From positions 31,057 to 95,056 of the forward strand of contig NZ_PEBS01000015.1 in assembly GCF_002869965.1 (NCBI RefSeq): a stretch of 64,000 bases of DNA. Direction: 5' to 3'. The notes beneath the pieces were generated by a model, which had not been told where the DNA came from, ran no database searches, and saw only the letters and a program-made list of their open reading frames with translations. Below are positions 16,925 to 25,598 of the stretch, one piece after another; position 1 is the stretch's first letter; every line of letters begins with the position of its first letter. The DNA is from Janthinobacterium sp. ROICE36 (GTDB lineage Bacteria > Pseudomonadota > Gammaproteobacteria > Burkholderiales > Burkholderiaceae_D). The translations under genes and the position numbers were made by a program.

Positions 16925-19168
16925 TTATTTTGAATCACTACAATCATTCGCCTGCCCGTACGGACTCTTCACGCCCGGTGGAGAAACATCCTGGCGGTTG
17001 AAGTCCGAGAACAGTCCCGGAAGCAAAGTGTAACCGACATAAGTTGCCTCCGTCCCGGAACTGTTGCCACGGATTGTCAATTCGACGTTCAGCCAGTTGG
17101 CCCTGTCGCGCGGATAAGTCAGTGTCACGGTAGTGGTACCGCTGCTGTCGGTCTTGCCTCCGGTGGACAGATTGAGCGGGATGCCGGGATCGAGGAAGCC
17201 GTTTTTATTCTCGTCTTCGTTCGCGTCGAGCATGCCATTGCGATTCTGGTCCTCATTCCTGCATTCCACATGCTGCGCCACGATCCAGTTTGTTGCCGCT
17301 GTGGAAAACTGCAGATTACCCTTGTAATACGCCTTGGGCCAGGCCGCAGCAGTGATGATCACGTCAGGCACTGGATTTCCCGCAGCGTCCGTTACAAACA
17401 CGGTATAGGTCTTGCGATAGGTGCTGCTGTCGGCGCCGTCGAGCACATTTCCGCTGCCGGCGCTGATGAACAGCGATTTCTTCGTCACTGTCAGCTTGGC
17501 CGTGGCGCTGCTGGTCGATACGCCCTGCAACTGTGCCTGAACAATTACGCCATCGACACCGGTGCTGGCCTGACCGGCGACATAGCTGACCGTGGCCATG
17601 CCGTCGCTATCGGTATTGACCACAGACGGCGAACTCAAGGAACCACCGCTGGCATCGCTCTGGATGGTAAAGCCGACCTGGGCATTCTTGACGAGGTTGT
17701 TTTCCGCCGTGCCATCGCGCACCACGGCGCGCAGGGAGCTACGCTGGGAGGTGCTGCCTGACGTATTGGCCCCGATCACCGCCGGGTCGGCCTGCAAAGT
17801 GATGGTTGCCTGCGGCGTCAGCGGGGCGACGAATTCCACGTCCGCCTGCACCGACACACCCATGGCCTCGTTTCTGGCAATCAACGACGTCCGGCCCGCG
17901 CCGGAAGCCTGCACATAGGCAATGGCATTGCCGCCAACGAGCGCCAGCGGCGCCAGCAAAGGCGTGGCGCAGCCTGCATCCTGGTAAATCGCGCCGCGCG
18001 ACGTGCTGAAACGGACAGTGCCAGTTTGCGGCGTGCCGGCCACATCGCTGTGCACGCTGATAGCGTAGCAGGTCTGCGTTGCCAGTGTTGTCAGCGCGAC
18101 ATTGGCGCCAGAGACGGCATTGATCGTAAAATTGGCAGTATTGATCGTCACGGGTATGACCAAGCTGTCGCCCTGGCCCTTGATGGTGATCGTATCGCTG
18201 GTGCCGGACTGGGCGTTGTAGCTCAATACCAGTTGCCCATTATTGTCCGTCAATGCCGTGCTGGCTGCGCCGCCCTTGACCGTCAGCGGATTGACCTGTG
18301 CGCTGAAAGTCACCGGCTTGCCCACCAACGCATTGCCGCTGGAGTCGACCAGCTTGACCACCATGTCGGTACTCGTTTTCAGGTTGATCGACGAGAAAGC
18401 ATTGACGGCCAGTTTCGTGCCACTGACGCCGATGTCGGTACTGGCCGTTTGCGCGCCGGCACTGGCACTGACCTTGATCGTGCGCAGGCTGGCGTCGCCT
18501 CCCGTATTCAGGCTGACAGTGGCCTGCCCTTGCGCATTGGTACTGACCACCGTCGCGCCCAACGCACCGGAATCAGCACTGAACGTCACGCTGGCATTCG
18601 GCACGATGGCATTGCTGGCATCCTTGACAAACGCGATGACATTGACTGCGGTACCGCCTGATGATGCGAGGGTGCCACCGGAGGAAGTCAGCAGCAAAGT
18701 CGCGATACCGGACGTGACTGGTACCACCTTGACCACGACCGGAGCAGACACGATGCCGCCGCTGCTGGCCTGAATCGTGATGTCGCGCAAGGTCGCGTCG
18801 CCTTTTACGCTGAGCTTTTCAACCACGGTGCCGTTGGCATCCGTAACGCGCGTCGTATTGCTGATCGTACCAGAACTGGCAGTGAAGGCGACCGTCTGGC
18901 CGCTTATGGCATTGTTGCTTGCATTTTTGACAATTACCGTCAGCGTGACTTCCGTGCCATCGGCTCCCGATGCAACAATGGTCATGGCGCTGGCCACGAG
19001 CGAGACGCTGGCAACGCTGCTGTTCGTACCGCCAGGAGTACCGATGGTCGGATCGCCGCCACCGCCACCGCAAGCGGCTAGTACCGTGCTCAAGACCAAC
19101 ACAGTCAGCCAATTCAATGCCCGACTCCAATAATTATTGCCCCAAGATACATTCCGCATAGTCGCCAT
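16925..19168 (-). CDS. Ig-like repeat surface lipoprotein in the pil-aro operon
   Basis: A 747-residue protein with a lipoprotein signal (Leu-Ala-Ala-Cys, Cys33) followed by a glycine run. At least four bacterial Ig-like (Big_1/invasin-type) repeats of about 90-100 residues follow, rich in Ser/Thr/Ala/Val. Near residues 638-662 are two EF-hand-like Asp/Asn loops (DQNRNGMLD and DENKNGFLD) that may bind calcium. Such proteins are usually surface adhesins or structural envelope proteins. It begins 46 bp after pilQ and ends 12 bp before aroKB, all on one strand, so it is probably co-expressed with the pilus secretin. A pilus-linked adhesin role is inference. An in-frame ATG at 19159 is an alternative start. 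Confidence 0.8.
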   Translation of the reverse strand: MATMRNVSWGNNYWSRALNWLTVLVLSTVLAACGGGGGDPTIGTPGGTNSSVASVSLVASAMTIVASGADGTEVTLTVIVKNASNNAISGQTVAFTASSGTISNTTRVTDANGTVVEKLSVKGDATLRDITIQASSGGIVSAPVVVKVVPVTSGIATLLLTSSGGTLASSGGTAVNVIAFVKDASNAIVPNASVTFSADSGALGATVVSTNAQGQATVSLNTGGDASLRTIKVSASAGAQTASTDIGVSGTKLAVNAFSSINLKTSTDMVVKLVDSSGNALVGKPVTFSAQVNPLTVKGGAASTALTDNNGQLVLSYNAQSGTSDTITIKGQGDSLVIPVTINTANFTINAVSGANVALTTLATQTCYAISVHSDVAGTPQTGTVRFSTSRGAIYQDAGCATPLLAPLALVGGNAIAYVQASGAGRTSLIARNEAMGVSVQADVEFVAPLTPQATITLQADPAVIGANTSGSTSQRSSLRAVVRDGTAENNLVKNAQVGFTIQSDASGGSLSSPSVVNTDSDGMATVSYVAGQASTGVDGVIVQAQLQGVSTSSATAKLTVTKKSLFISAGSGNVLDGADSSTYRKTYTVFVTDAAGNPVPDVIITAAAWPKAYYKGNLQFSTAATNWIVAQHVECRNEDQNRNGMLDANEDENKNGFLDPGIPLNLSTGGKTDSSGTTTVTLTYPRDRANWLNVELTIRGNSSGTEATYVGYTLLPGLFSDFNRQDVSPPGVKSPYGQANDCSDSK

Positions 19169-19214
19169 CAGTCCGCTTTCGTTTGCATTGTTACTTAAAC
19201 GTAAAGATGTGACA

Positions 19215-20651
19215 TTAACGCGTTGCTGGCCGATCTGCCACTATTTTCGGCGTAATAAACACCATCAGTTCCGTTTTTTCTTGACTGCGGCCCGTGCTGC
19301 GGAAAAAAACACCAAGCAAGGGGATGTCGCCAAGAATCGGCACCTTGCTGTCCGTGCCCCGTTCGGACTGCTGATAAATGCCGCCCAACACCACCGTGCC
19401 GCCGTCTTCTACCATCACTTGCGTGCGCACGTGCTTGGTGTCGATGGCGAAACCGGAACGCGTTTCCTGCCCCACGCTATCCTTGTTGACGTCCACTTCC
19501 AGCACCACGTTGCCGTCCGGCGTGATCTGTGGCGTGACCTCCAGGCGCAGGTTCGCCTTGCGGAACGTGATCGACGTGGCACCGCTACTGGTGGCCACCT
19601 GGTACGGCAGTTCGATGCCCTGCTCGATCAGCGCCAGCACCTTGTCGGCCGTTACCACGCGTGGGCTGGAAATGATCTTGCCCTTGCCGTCCGCTTCCAG
19701 CGCGGACAGTTCCAGATTCAGAAAACGGTTGGCGGCGGCCGAAAACAGGCTCAGGGCGAAGCTGGCCGGCGGCAAGCCGTTGATGCTGGCGGCCGGCAAG
19801 TTGACGAATTGCGTGTTCGGCACGAAGGCGCCGGCGCCGGCCACCGTTTGCCCCGTCGCCTCGCCCACACCCTGGTAGCTGCCGCCGATGGCCGCGCGGC
19901 GTCCGCTGCCGCCCAGGGAAAAACCGGGTAGCTGGCCCGCTGCCTGCCGCTGGTCCGTAAAACCCAGGCGCACGCCCAGGTTGCGGCTGAAACTGTCGTT
20001 CGCTTCGACGATGCGCGCCTCGATCATCACTTGTCGCGTTGGAATATCCGTCTTGGCGATCAGCTGACGGATCTGCTCCAGCCGCGCCGGCACGTCGGTC
20101 ACGAACAGCTGGTTCGTGCGCGGCTCGATCAGCACGCTGCCACGGCGCGACAGCAAGCGGCTGCGCGCCTCGCCCGCGTCCAGGCCGAACACGCTGCGGA
20201 ACGCTTCCGCCTTCTGGTAGTTGAGCTGGAAGATGGCCGATTGCAAGGGTTCGAGTTCCGCGATCTGCGCGCGCGTTTCGAGCTCCAGTTTTTCGCGCGC
20301 CAGCATTTCCTCGCGCGGCGCAATCCACAGCACGTTGCCATTGCGCCGCATGTCCAGTCCCTTCGCCTGCAGCAGCACGTCGAGCGCCTGGTCCCACGGC
20401 AAGTCGCGCAGGCGCAGGGTCAGGTTGCCCGCCACGCTGTCGCTGGCGATGATGTTTTGCCCCGACGCGTCGGCCAGAATGTGCAGGGCTGCGCGCACGC
20501 CCACGTTCTGGAAATCGACGGAAATTTTCTCGCCGGCATACAGGCGCGGCGCCGTCACCTGCACCACCACCGCATCCCCGGCCAGGACGGCGCCGTGCAG
20601 CAAGATCCAATATATCGCGCACATCGAGCACATCCACACTGACGGCTTCAT
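19215..20651 (-). CDS. pilQ: Type IV pilus secretin PilQ, short form
   Basis: Outer-membrane secretin through which the type IV pilus leaves the cell. It is 478 residues, against about 700 for typical PilQ. A signal peptide is followed by the secretin/TonB short N-terminal domain (about 40-110), one N1-type domain (about 130-215) and the C-terminal secretin domain, with its conserved VPILGDIPLLGVFF block near 430-445. The peptidoglycan-binding AMIN domains that normally precede these are absent. Its ATG overlaps the pilOP stop (ATGA). The 46-bp gap to the Ig-like gene shows no clear terminator. Confidence 0.9.
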   Translation of the reverse strand: MKPSVWMCSMCAIYWILLHGAVLAGDAVVVQVTAPRLYAGEKISVDFQNVGVRAALHILADASGQNIIASDSVAGNLTLRLRDLPWDQALDVLLQAKGLDMRRNGNVLWIAPREEMLAREKLELETRAQIAELEPLQSAIFQLNYQKAEAFRSVFGLDAGEARSRLLSRRGSVLIEPRTNQLFVTDVPARLEQIRQLIAKTDIPTRQVMIEARIVEANDSFSRNLGVRLGFTDQRQAAGQLPGFSLGGSGRRAAIGGSYQGVGEATGQTVAGAGAFVPNTQFVNLPAASINGLPPASFALSLFSAAANRFLNLELSALEADGKGKIISSPRVVTADKVLALIEQGIELPYQVATSSGATSITFRKANLRLEVTPQITPDGNVVLEVDVNKDSVGQETRSGFAIDTKHVRTQVMVEDGGTVVLGGIYQQSERGTDSKVPILGDIPLLGVFFRSTGRSQEKTELMVFITPKIVADRPATR

Positions 20652-21682
20652 GGCGCGGCCTCCGGCACGCCGGCTTTGGCGTCACCCGTTTTTTGCAGGG
20701 ACAGGCTACCGTGCCGTTCGCGCCACCCGCCACCCGCGTCCGGCAGCAACTCTTTGTACTGCAGCGCCTGTTCGCTGATCCGCGTGACCCGGCCGTGGTC
20801 TGGCCCCAGATACTGGCCTACCGCCACCCGGTACACGCGCTGGCCCGCCAGCAGCAGCGCGCTCAGGCGCCCGGCCTGTTGCACGCTACCGACCATGCTG
20901 ATAGCCGGCAAGGCGACGCTCTCCAGCGCTTCGCGCACACGTTGCGGGTCGGGCCCGGCCACGCTGCCACGTTGACCCGGCGCGCCGGCGGCCGGCAATG
21001 CATCAAAAGGATCGGCCAAGGCGGCGGCTTCGTAGGGAGAGGGCGCGACAGCGGCAAGCGGGCGCCATGCCGGTGCGGCTGCAGGCGCGCCTGCCTTGGG
21101 CGACAAAGCCGCTTGCGCCGCCCGCTCCCCCGCGTCGGGCAAGCGATACGCCTGCAGCACGGCATCGAGCGTCAGCAGGCGATCCTTGCCGAGGGTCAAG
21201 GCCAACTCATGCACCGTGACGATGCGCGGCAAGCGCGCCAGGTCTGCCAGCAGCGCGCCCATGGCGTGATAGCCGCCGCGCAACTGTATGGCGATCGGCA
21301 AGACCACGTAGGGCGCTTGCGGACGGGCCGCCCCCGGCTTGAACAGCGAAAATTGCAGACCGCGCGACTGGCCTGCGGCGTTGATGGCCGTCAACAGCAC
21401 CGCCATCGCCTGCTGGTCGGGCAACTGCTGTTCCAGGCGAGCCAGCTCGGCGCCAGCCTGGCGCTGCTGCGCACGCCACTGCGGCAACAGGCTGGCCCTG
21501 GCCTGCGCCGACAGATACTCGGCGCGCAAGCGGCCTTCTTCCCTTTGCGCCGCCTGCACGGCAGCCAGCATGCCATCCAGCCAGGCGGCGTGCAGCAGGG
21601 CGGCCACCAGCAGGCCAGACAGGGCAGCACAAGCGAGGCGCACCGGTAGCGGCCACAGCGACGCAGTCTTCAAGCTCAGCAT
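20648..21682 (-). CDS. pilO-pilP: Fused type IV pilus assembly protein PilO-PilP
   Basis: A single 344-residue frame combining two alignment-complex proteins. Residues 1-190 look like PilO: one N-terminal transmembrane helix (about 15-35), a coiled coil (about 40-90) and a ferredoxin-like domain. A Pro/Ala-rich linker (about 190-230) leads to a PilP domain, recognised by ADPFDALP, VGSVQQ, YRVAVGQYLGPDHGRVTRI and the terminal GGWRERHGSLSLQ. The fusion removes the lipoprotein signal that normally anchors PilP. The start is the ATG at 21682, with GGAGG six bases upstream; a TTG at 21688 also keeps the frame open. It follows pilN by 15 bp and overlaps pilQ. Confidence 0.85.
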   Translation of the reverse strand: MLSLKTASLWPLPVRLACAALSGLLVAALLHAAWLDGMLAAVQAAQREEGRLRAEYLSAQARASLLPQWRAQQRQAGAELARLEQQLPDQQAMAVLLTAINAAGQSRGLQFSLFKPGAARPQAPYVVLPIAIQLRGGYHAMGALLADLARLPRIVTVHELALTLGKDRLLTLDAVLQAYRLPDAGERAAQAALSPKAGAPAAAPAWRPLAAVAPSPYEAAALADPFDALPAAGAPGQRGSVAGPDPQRVREALESVALPAISMVGSVQQAGRLSALLLAGQRVYRVAVGQYLGPDHGRVTRISEQALQYKELLPDAGGGWRERHGSLSLQKTGDAKAGVPEAAP

Positions 21683-21697
21683 GATCAACCTCCACGA

Positions 21698-22258
21698 CTA
21701 AGATTGCCCAGCGCTTTCCAACGCCAGCCGTATCGTCCATTCCACCGCGCCGCGCACTTCCAGCCGCACTTCCACCAATTCCGGCCGGGACCAGGGCGCG
21801 GCCTGCTCCAGCGCCTGCAGCAATGCCGCCACCTGTTCCTGCGAGACCGCGTGTCCTTGCAAGCGCACCATCGCCGATTCCTGGCGCACACTGTGCAGGG
21901 CCACACCGGCCGGCATCACCCGCGCCAGCGCGTCCAGCATGCGTACCCAGGCATTGCGTTGTTCTTGCAAACTGGCAATGGCCTGCTGGCGCAGCACCAG
22001 CGCCGCCGTCTCGTTCTGCACCCGCTTGCCGGTGACAAGGATGGCATTGACTTGCTGCATGGCATTGCGCCAGCCCGCCTGGCGGCGCAGCTGCGCGTCG
22101 AATTGCTGTTGCAGCCAGACGCCCACCGCCAGCACCAGCAACAAGCCCAGCAGCGCCCCACCGGCCAGTTGCCACAGCAGCATCTGCATACGCCTGCGCC
22201 GCACTGCCTGGCGATGCGGCAAGAGGTTGATGCATGGCACTTGCGTCATGCTCTTCAT
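21698..22258 (-). CDS. pilN: Type IV pilus assembly protein PilN
   Basis: Inner-membrane alignment protein that binds PilM through its cytoplasmic tail and pairs with PilO. It is 186 residues from the ATG at 22258, which overlaps the pilM stop (ATGA). The PilM-binding motif INLLPHR lies near residues 9-15, followed by one transmembrane helix (about 25-50), a coiled coil and a ferredoxin-like periplasmic domain. Length and layout are normal. The frame stays open for 24 codons further upstream inside pilM, but that extension is not conserved in type. Confidence 0.92.
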   Translation of the reverse strand: MKSMTQVPCINLLPHRQAVRRRRMQMLLWQLAGGALLGLLLVLAVGVWLQQQFDAQLRRQAGWRNAMQQVNAILVTGKRVQNETAALVLRQQAIASLQEQRNAWVRMLDALARVMPAGVALHSVRQESAMVRLQGHAVSQEQVAALLQALEQAAPWSRPELVEVRLEVRGAVEWTIRLALESAGQS

Positions 22259-22896
22259 CGGGCGTACCGGTGCAAAGCCAGCCCCCAGGCCAGCTGAAAT
22301 GCCAGTCCGTTGTTCGGCAAGGCTTGCCATCCCCCTTGTGCAACGGCCGCCTGGCGTGCCAGCGCCTCGCTATCCATGACGACGGGCGTCAAGCCGGCCG
22401 CCGTAGCCGCATCGAGGCGGCGCTGCACGCTGGCGCGGCGCGCCGCCACCAGCAACACTTCGATCTCCGGCTGCGTCTGGCTGGCAAGCGGTGGCGCCGG
22501 CCCCAGCTGGTAAAAATCCAGGCTGGCGTCTTCCAGCGCAAACGGCATGTATTGCGCCGCCTCCAGTTCCACCAGGATTTCCAGTTGTTCCTCGGGCAAG
22601 CCCGCCTGCAGACGGATCACATGCGCGATCAAGGCCGTGGCCGGCATGGCCAGCGCCACGCGGGTGCAGGCGCTGCCACTGTTGCGCCATGCCTGGCGCA
22701 CGGCATCAGCCAGGCCGGGCAAATCTTCGACATTGCCTTCAAGCATCACTCCTGCCGCCAGTGCGGCACTGCCGCAATGCCGGCACGACAGTTTTCCCCG
22801 CCGGCGTCTCAACTCGACCACGCGCACAGCATCATCCGCCAGGTCGACGCCCAGCAAGCCGATGCCAAGAAAACTGCGGATGGACATGTTTTTCAT
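22255..22896 (-). CDS. pilM: Shortened type IV pilus protein PilM
   Basis: Cytoplasmic actin-like pilus protein that docks on PilN. Only 213 residues are encoded, against about 350 in typical PilM. Residues 12-180 match the N-terminal part: IGLLGVDLADDAVRVVEL, a VALAMPATA strand, ELEAAQYMPFALED and the AGLTPVVMDSEALA strand. The usual second half (the later ATP-binding strands) is missing, and the protein jumps to a short tail LAWGLALHRYAR that resembles the normal PilM C-terminus. The frame is intact and ends in an ATGA overlap with pilN, so this looks like a maintained internal deletion rather than a frameshift. An in-frame ATG at 22887 is an alternative start. Confidence 0.82.
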   Translation of the reverse strand: MKNMSIRSFLGIGLLGVDLADDAVRVVELRRRRGKLSCRHCGSAALAAGVMLEGNVEDLPGLADAVRQAWRNSGSACTRVALAMPATALIAHVIRLQAGLPEEQLEILVELEAAQYMPFALEDASLDFYQLGPAPPLASQTQPEIEVLLVAARRASVQRRLDAATAAGLTPVVMDSEALARQAAVAQGGWQALPNNGLAFQLAWGLALHRYAR

Positions 22897-23079
22897 AGAG
22901 AAACGTGACTGGGCGAGGGGTTCTTGCCATGCGAAAGCCTAGTCCTGGCAGCGCTGGCTTGTAAACGGATTTCACGCTGCTGTCTGCGGCACGCTGCGCC
23001 TATCTGGCCCGGCTATGATCTGGCGCAGAATAATTGTTACCAAATCCTGGTTGCCAGCGGGCCAATACACGTTTATATA

Positions 23080-23103
23080 GAGTATCGACAAGATTCGATA
23101 CTC
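23080..23103. promoter_or_regulatory. Perfect 9-bp inverted repeat between pilM and mrcA
   Basis: GAGTATCGA and TCGATACTC, exact reverse complements, flank the six bases CAAGAT in the 292-bp divergent intergenic region. Next to it on the minus strand is a TATATAAA stretch that could serve a pilM promoter. It lies about 24 bp upstream of the proposed mrcA -35. The symmetry and location suit a dimeric regulator's operator, but the regulator is unknown. There is no T tract, so it is not a terminator. Confidence 0.45.
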
Positions 23104-23126
23104 CCCCCGGCAAGCGCCACGGCGCG

Positions 23127-23154
23127 CTGCCACCCCGGCAAGCTCGCTTATAAT
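23127..23154 (+). promoter_or_regulatory. Putative sigma-70 promoter of mrcA
   Basis: A perfect TATAAT at 23149-23154 lies 34 bp before the mrcA ATG, with a weak -35 (CTGCCA, 23127-23132) at 16-bp spacing. Position and the perfect -10 support a housekeeping promoter; it has not been tested. Confidence 0.55.
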
Positions 23155-23188
23155 TGACCGGCATAATTAACCGAAAGACATACGACGC

Positions 23189-25534
23189 ATGACATCTTCA
23201 AACACCGCTGGCTCCGCTGGCTCGAAGCCGCCCACCAAGGGCAGCAAACCCAAACGTTTTCTGCTGATGGCGCTGGTATCGCTGCTGGGCCTGGGCATCG
23301 TCGGCGTCCTGCTGGTGGTTTTTGGCCTGGCCATGGCCTATCCGAACCTGCCCGCGCTCGATACCTTGACCGATTACAAGCCGAAAATGCCGCTGCGCGT
23401 GTTCACGTCCGACAGTGTGCTGATCGGCGAGTTCGGTGAAGAACGGCGCAACATGGTGCACATCAAGGATATTCCCGATGTCATGAAGAAAGCCGTGCTG
23501 GCGATCGAAGATGACCGCTTTTATGAACATGGCGGCGTCGATTACCTGGGCATCACCCGCGCGGCCCTGCACAACCTGACGGGCGGCGCCAAGCAAGGCG
23601 CCTCGACCATCACGCAGCAGGTGGCGCGCAACTTCTTCCTGTCCAGCGAACAGACCCTGAAACGCAAGGCGTATGAAGTCTTGCTGGCCTGGAAGATCGA
23701 GAAAAACCTCAGCAAGGACCAGATCCTTGAAGTGTATATGAACCAGATTTATCTGGGACAGCGCGCCTACGGCTTCGCCTCGGCCGCGCAAATCTATTTC
23801 GGCAAGAATATCCAGGATCTGACCGTGGCCGAAGCGGCCATGCTGGCCGGCTTGCCGAAGGCGCCGTCCGCCTACAACCCCGTCGTCAATCCGAAACGCG
23901 CGCGCATGCGCCAGCAATACATCCTGCAGCGCATGGCGCAGCTGGGCTACATCACGCCAGCGCAGTACGAAGAAGCGAAAAATGAAGAGCTGAAAGTGAA
24001 AACCGACAGCAGCGCCTTTGGCGTGCACGCGGAATATGTGTCGGAAATGGCGCGCCAGCTGGTCTACGAGCAATTCAAGGAAGATACCTACACGCGCGGC
24101 CTGAACGTCTACACCACCATCACCAAGGCCGACCAGGATGCTGCCTACATCGCCTTGCGCAAGGGCGTAATGGATTACGAGAAACGCCACGGCTACCGCG
24201 GCCCGGAAGCCTACATCGAGATTCCGAAAACCAAGGCCGAAGCGGACGACGCGATCGAAACGGAACTGGCCGACCACCCGGACAGCGACGACATCATCGC
24301 CGCCATGGTGCTGCAGGCGTCGCCAAAAGCGTTGCAGGCGGTCACTTCGGCCGGCGAGGAAATCACGATCACGGGCCCCGGCCTGACCTTTGGCGCGGCC
24401 TGGCTGTCGGAAAAAGCGGCACCGAACCGCCGCATCAAGCGCGGCGCCGTGATCCGCGTCATGCAGGAAAACAACAGCTGGGTCTTGACGCAGATGCCGG
24501 AAGTGCAATCGGCCTTCGTTTCGGCCAGCACCACCGACGGCGCCATCCGCGCCATGGTGGGCGGCTTCGATTACAACCGCAACAAGTTCAACCACGTCAC
24601 GCAAGCGTGGCGACAGCCCGGTTCGGCCTTCAAGCCCTTCATCTATTCCGCTTCGCTGGAACGGGGCCTGTCGCCGGCCACCATCATCAACGATGCACCG
24701 ATTTCATTCGACGCGGGCCAGACGGGCGGTCAGGCCTGGGAACCGAAGAACTACGACAGCAAATACGATGGCCCGATGACCATGCGCAAGGGCTTGATGA
24801 AATCGAAAAACATGATTTCCATCCGCATCCTGCACAAGATCGGCGCCAAATATGGCCAGGAATACGCGACGCGCTTTGGTTTTGACGCGGACAAGAACCC
24901 GCCGTACCTGACCCTGGCCCTGGGCGCCGGCAACGTGACGCCGCTGCAGATGGCAGGCGCCTACGCCGTGTTCGCCAATGGCGGCTACAAGATCAACCCG
25001 TATCTGATCGCCAAGGTGACCGATAGCGACGGCAATATCCTGTCGCAAGCCAAGCCGGACCTGGCGGGAGAGGAAGCCAACCGCGTCATCGACGAGCGCA
25101 ATGCCTTCATGATGAACAGCATGCTCAACGACGTCGTGCGCTTCGGCACGGCCAACAAGGCCATGGCTCTGAAGCGCCCTGACCTGGCCGGCAAGACGGG
25201 CACCACCAACGATTCCATCGATGCCTGGTTCGCCGGTTATCAGGCCAAGCTGGTGGGCATCGCCTGGATCGGCTACGACCAGCCGCGCAACCTGGGCAAC
25301 CGGGAAACGGGCGGCGGCCTGGCCTTGCCGATCTGGATCAGTTACATGGCGAAAGCCCTGAAAAGCATTCCCGTCGAGGAACGCGCCGTGCCGGAAGGCC
25401 TGATCCGCGTGGGCGACGAGTATTACTACGCGGAAAATCCGCCAGGCACCGGGGTGGGCAGCCTGGAAGGCGCGGCGCGCGGCACGCCAGAGGAAGAAAA
25501 AGCCAAGGAAGCCGTCAAGAACGAGCTGTTTTAA
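23189..25534 (+). CDS. mrcA: Penicillin-binding protein 1A (class A transglycosylase/transpeptidase)
   Basis: Bifunctional peptidoglycan synthase of 781 residues. One transmembrane anchor (about 24-48) precedes a GT51 glycosyltransferase domain (motifs EDDRFYEHGG near 110 and GASTITQQVARN near 140), an OB-type insert, and a penicillin-binding transpeptidase domain. Active-site motifs are SAFK with Ser479, SKN in LMKSKNMIS and KTGT. It is divergent from pilM, the standard betaproteobacterial arrangement, and is followed by a strong terminator. Confidence 0.97.
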   Translation: MTSSNTAGSAGSKPPTKGSKPKRFLLMALVSLLGLGIVGVLLVVFGLAMAYPNLPALDTLTDYKPKMPLRVFTSDSVLIGEFGEERRNMVHIKDIPDVMKKAVLAIEDDRFYEHGGVDYLGITRAALHNLTGGAKQGASTITQQVARNFFLSSEQTLKRKAYEVLLAWKIEKNLSKDQILEVYMNQIYLGQRAYGFASAAQIYFGKNIQDLTVAEAAMLAGLPKAPSAYNPVVNPKRARMRQQYILQRMAQLGYITPAQYEEAKNEELKVKTDSSAFGVHAEYVSEMARQLVYEQFKEDTYTRGLNVYTTITKADQDAAYIALRKGVMDYEKRHGYRGPEAYIEIPKTKAEADDAIETELADHPDSDDIIAAMVLQASPKALQAVTSAGEEITITGPGLTFGAAWLSEKAAPNRRIKRGAVIRVMQENNSWVLTQMPEVQSAFVSASTTDGAIRAMVGGFDYNRNKFNHVTQAWRQPGSAFKPFIYSASLERGLSPATIINDAPISFDAGQTGGQAWEPKNYDSKYDGPMTMRKGLMKSKNMISIRILHKIGAKYGQEYATRFGFDADKNPPYLTLALGAGNVTPLQMAGAYAVFANGGYKINPYLIAKVTDSDGNILSQAKPDLAGEEANRVIDERNAFMMNSMLNDVVRFGTANKAMALKRPDLAGKTGTTNDSIDAWFAGYQAKLVGIAWIGYDQPRNLGNRETGGGLALPIWISYMAKALKSIPVEERAVPEGLIRVGDEYYYAENPPGTGVGSLEGAARGTPEEEKAKEAVKNELF

Positions 25535-25547
25535 GATCATTTGATGC

Positions 25548-25580
25548 AAAAAGGGCAGCCTGCAAAGGCTGCCCTTTTTT
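25548..25580 (+). terminator. Rho-independent terminator after mrcA (probably bidirectional)
   Basis: AAAGGGCAGCC and GGCTGCCCTTT form a strong stem with a short loop, followed by a run of T. It lies between the convergent mrcA and cyaY genes, and the A run on its 5' side allows use on the other strand too. Confidence 0.9.
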
Positions 25581-25598
25581 ATTGCCGCGGCGAAAAGC

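Noticed and set aside
22258..22330. N-terminal extension of PilN into pilM
   Set aside because: The ATG overlapping the pilM stop gives the normal PilN start; the extension has no family support.
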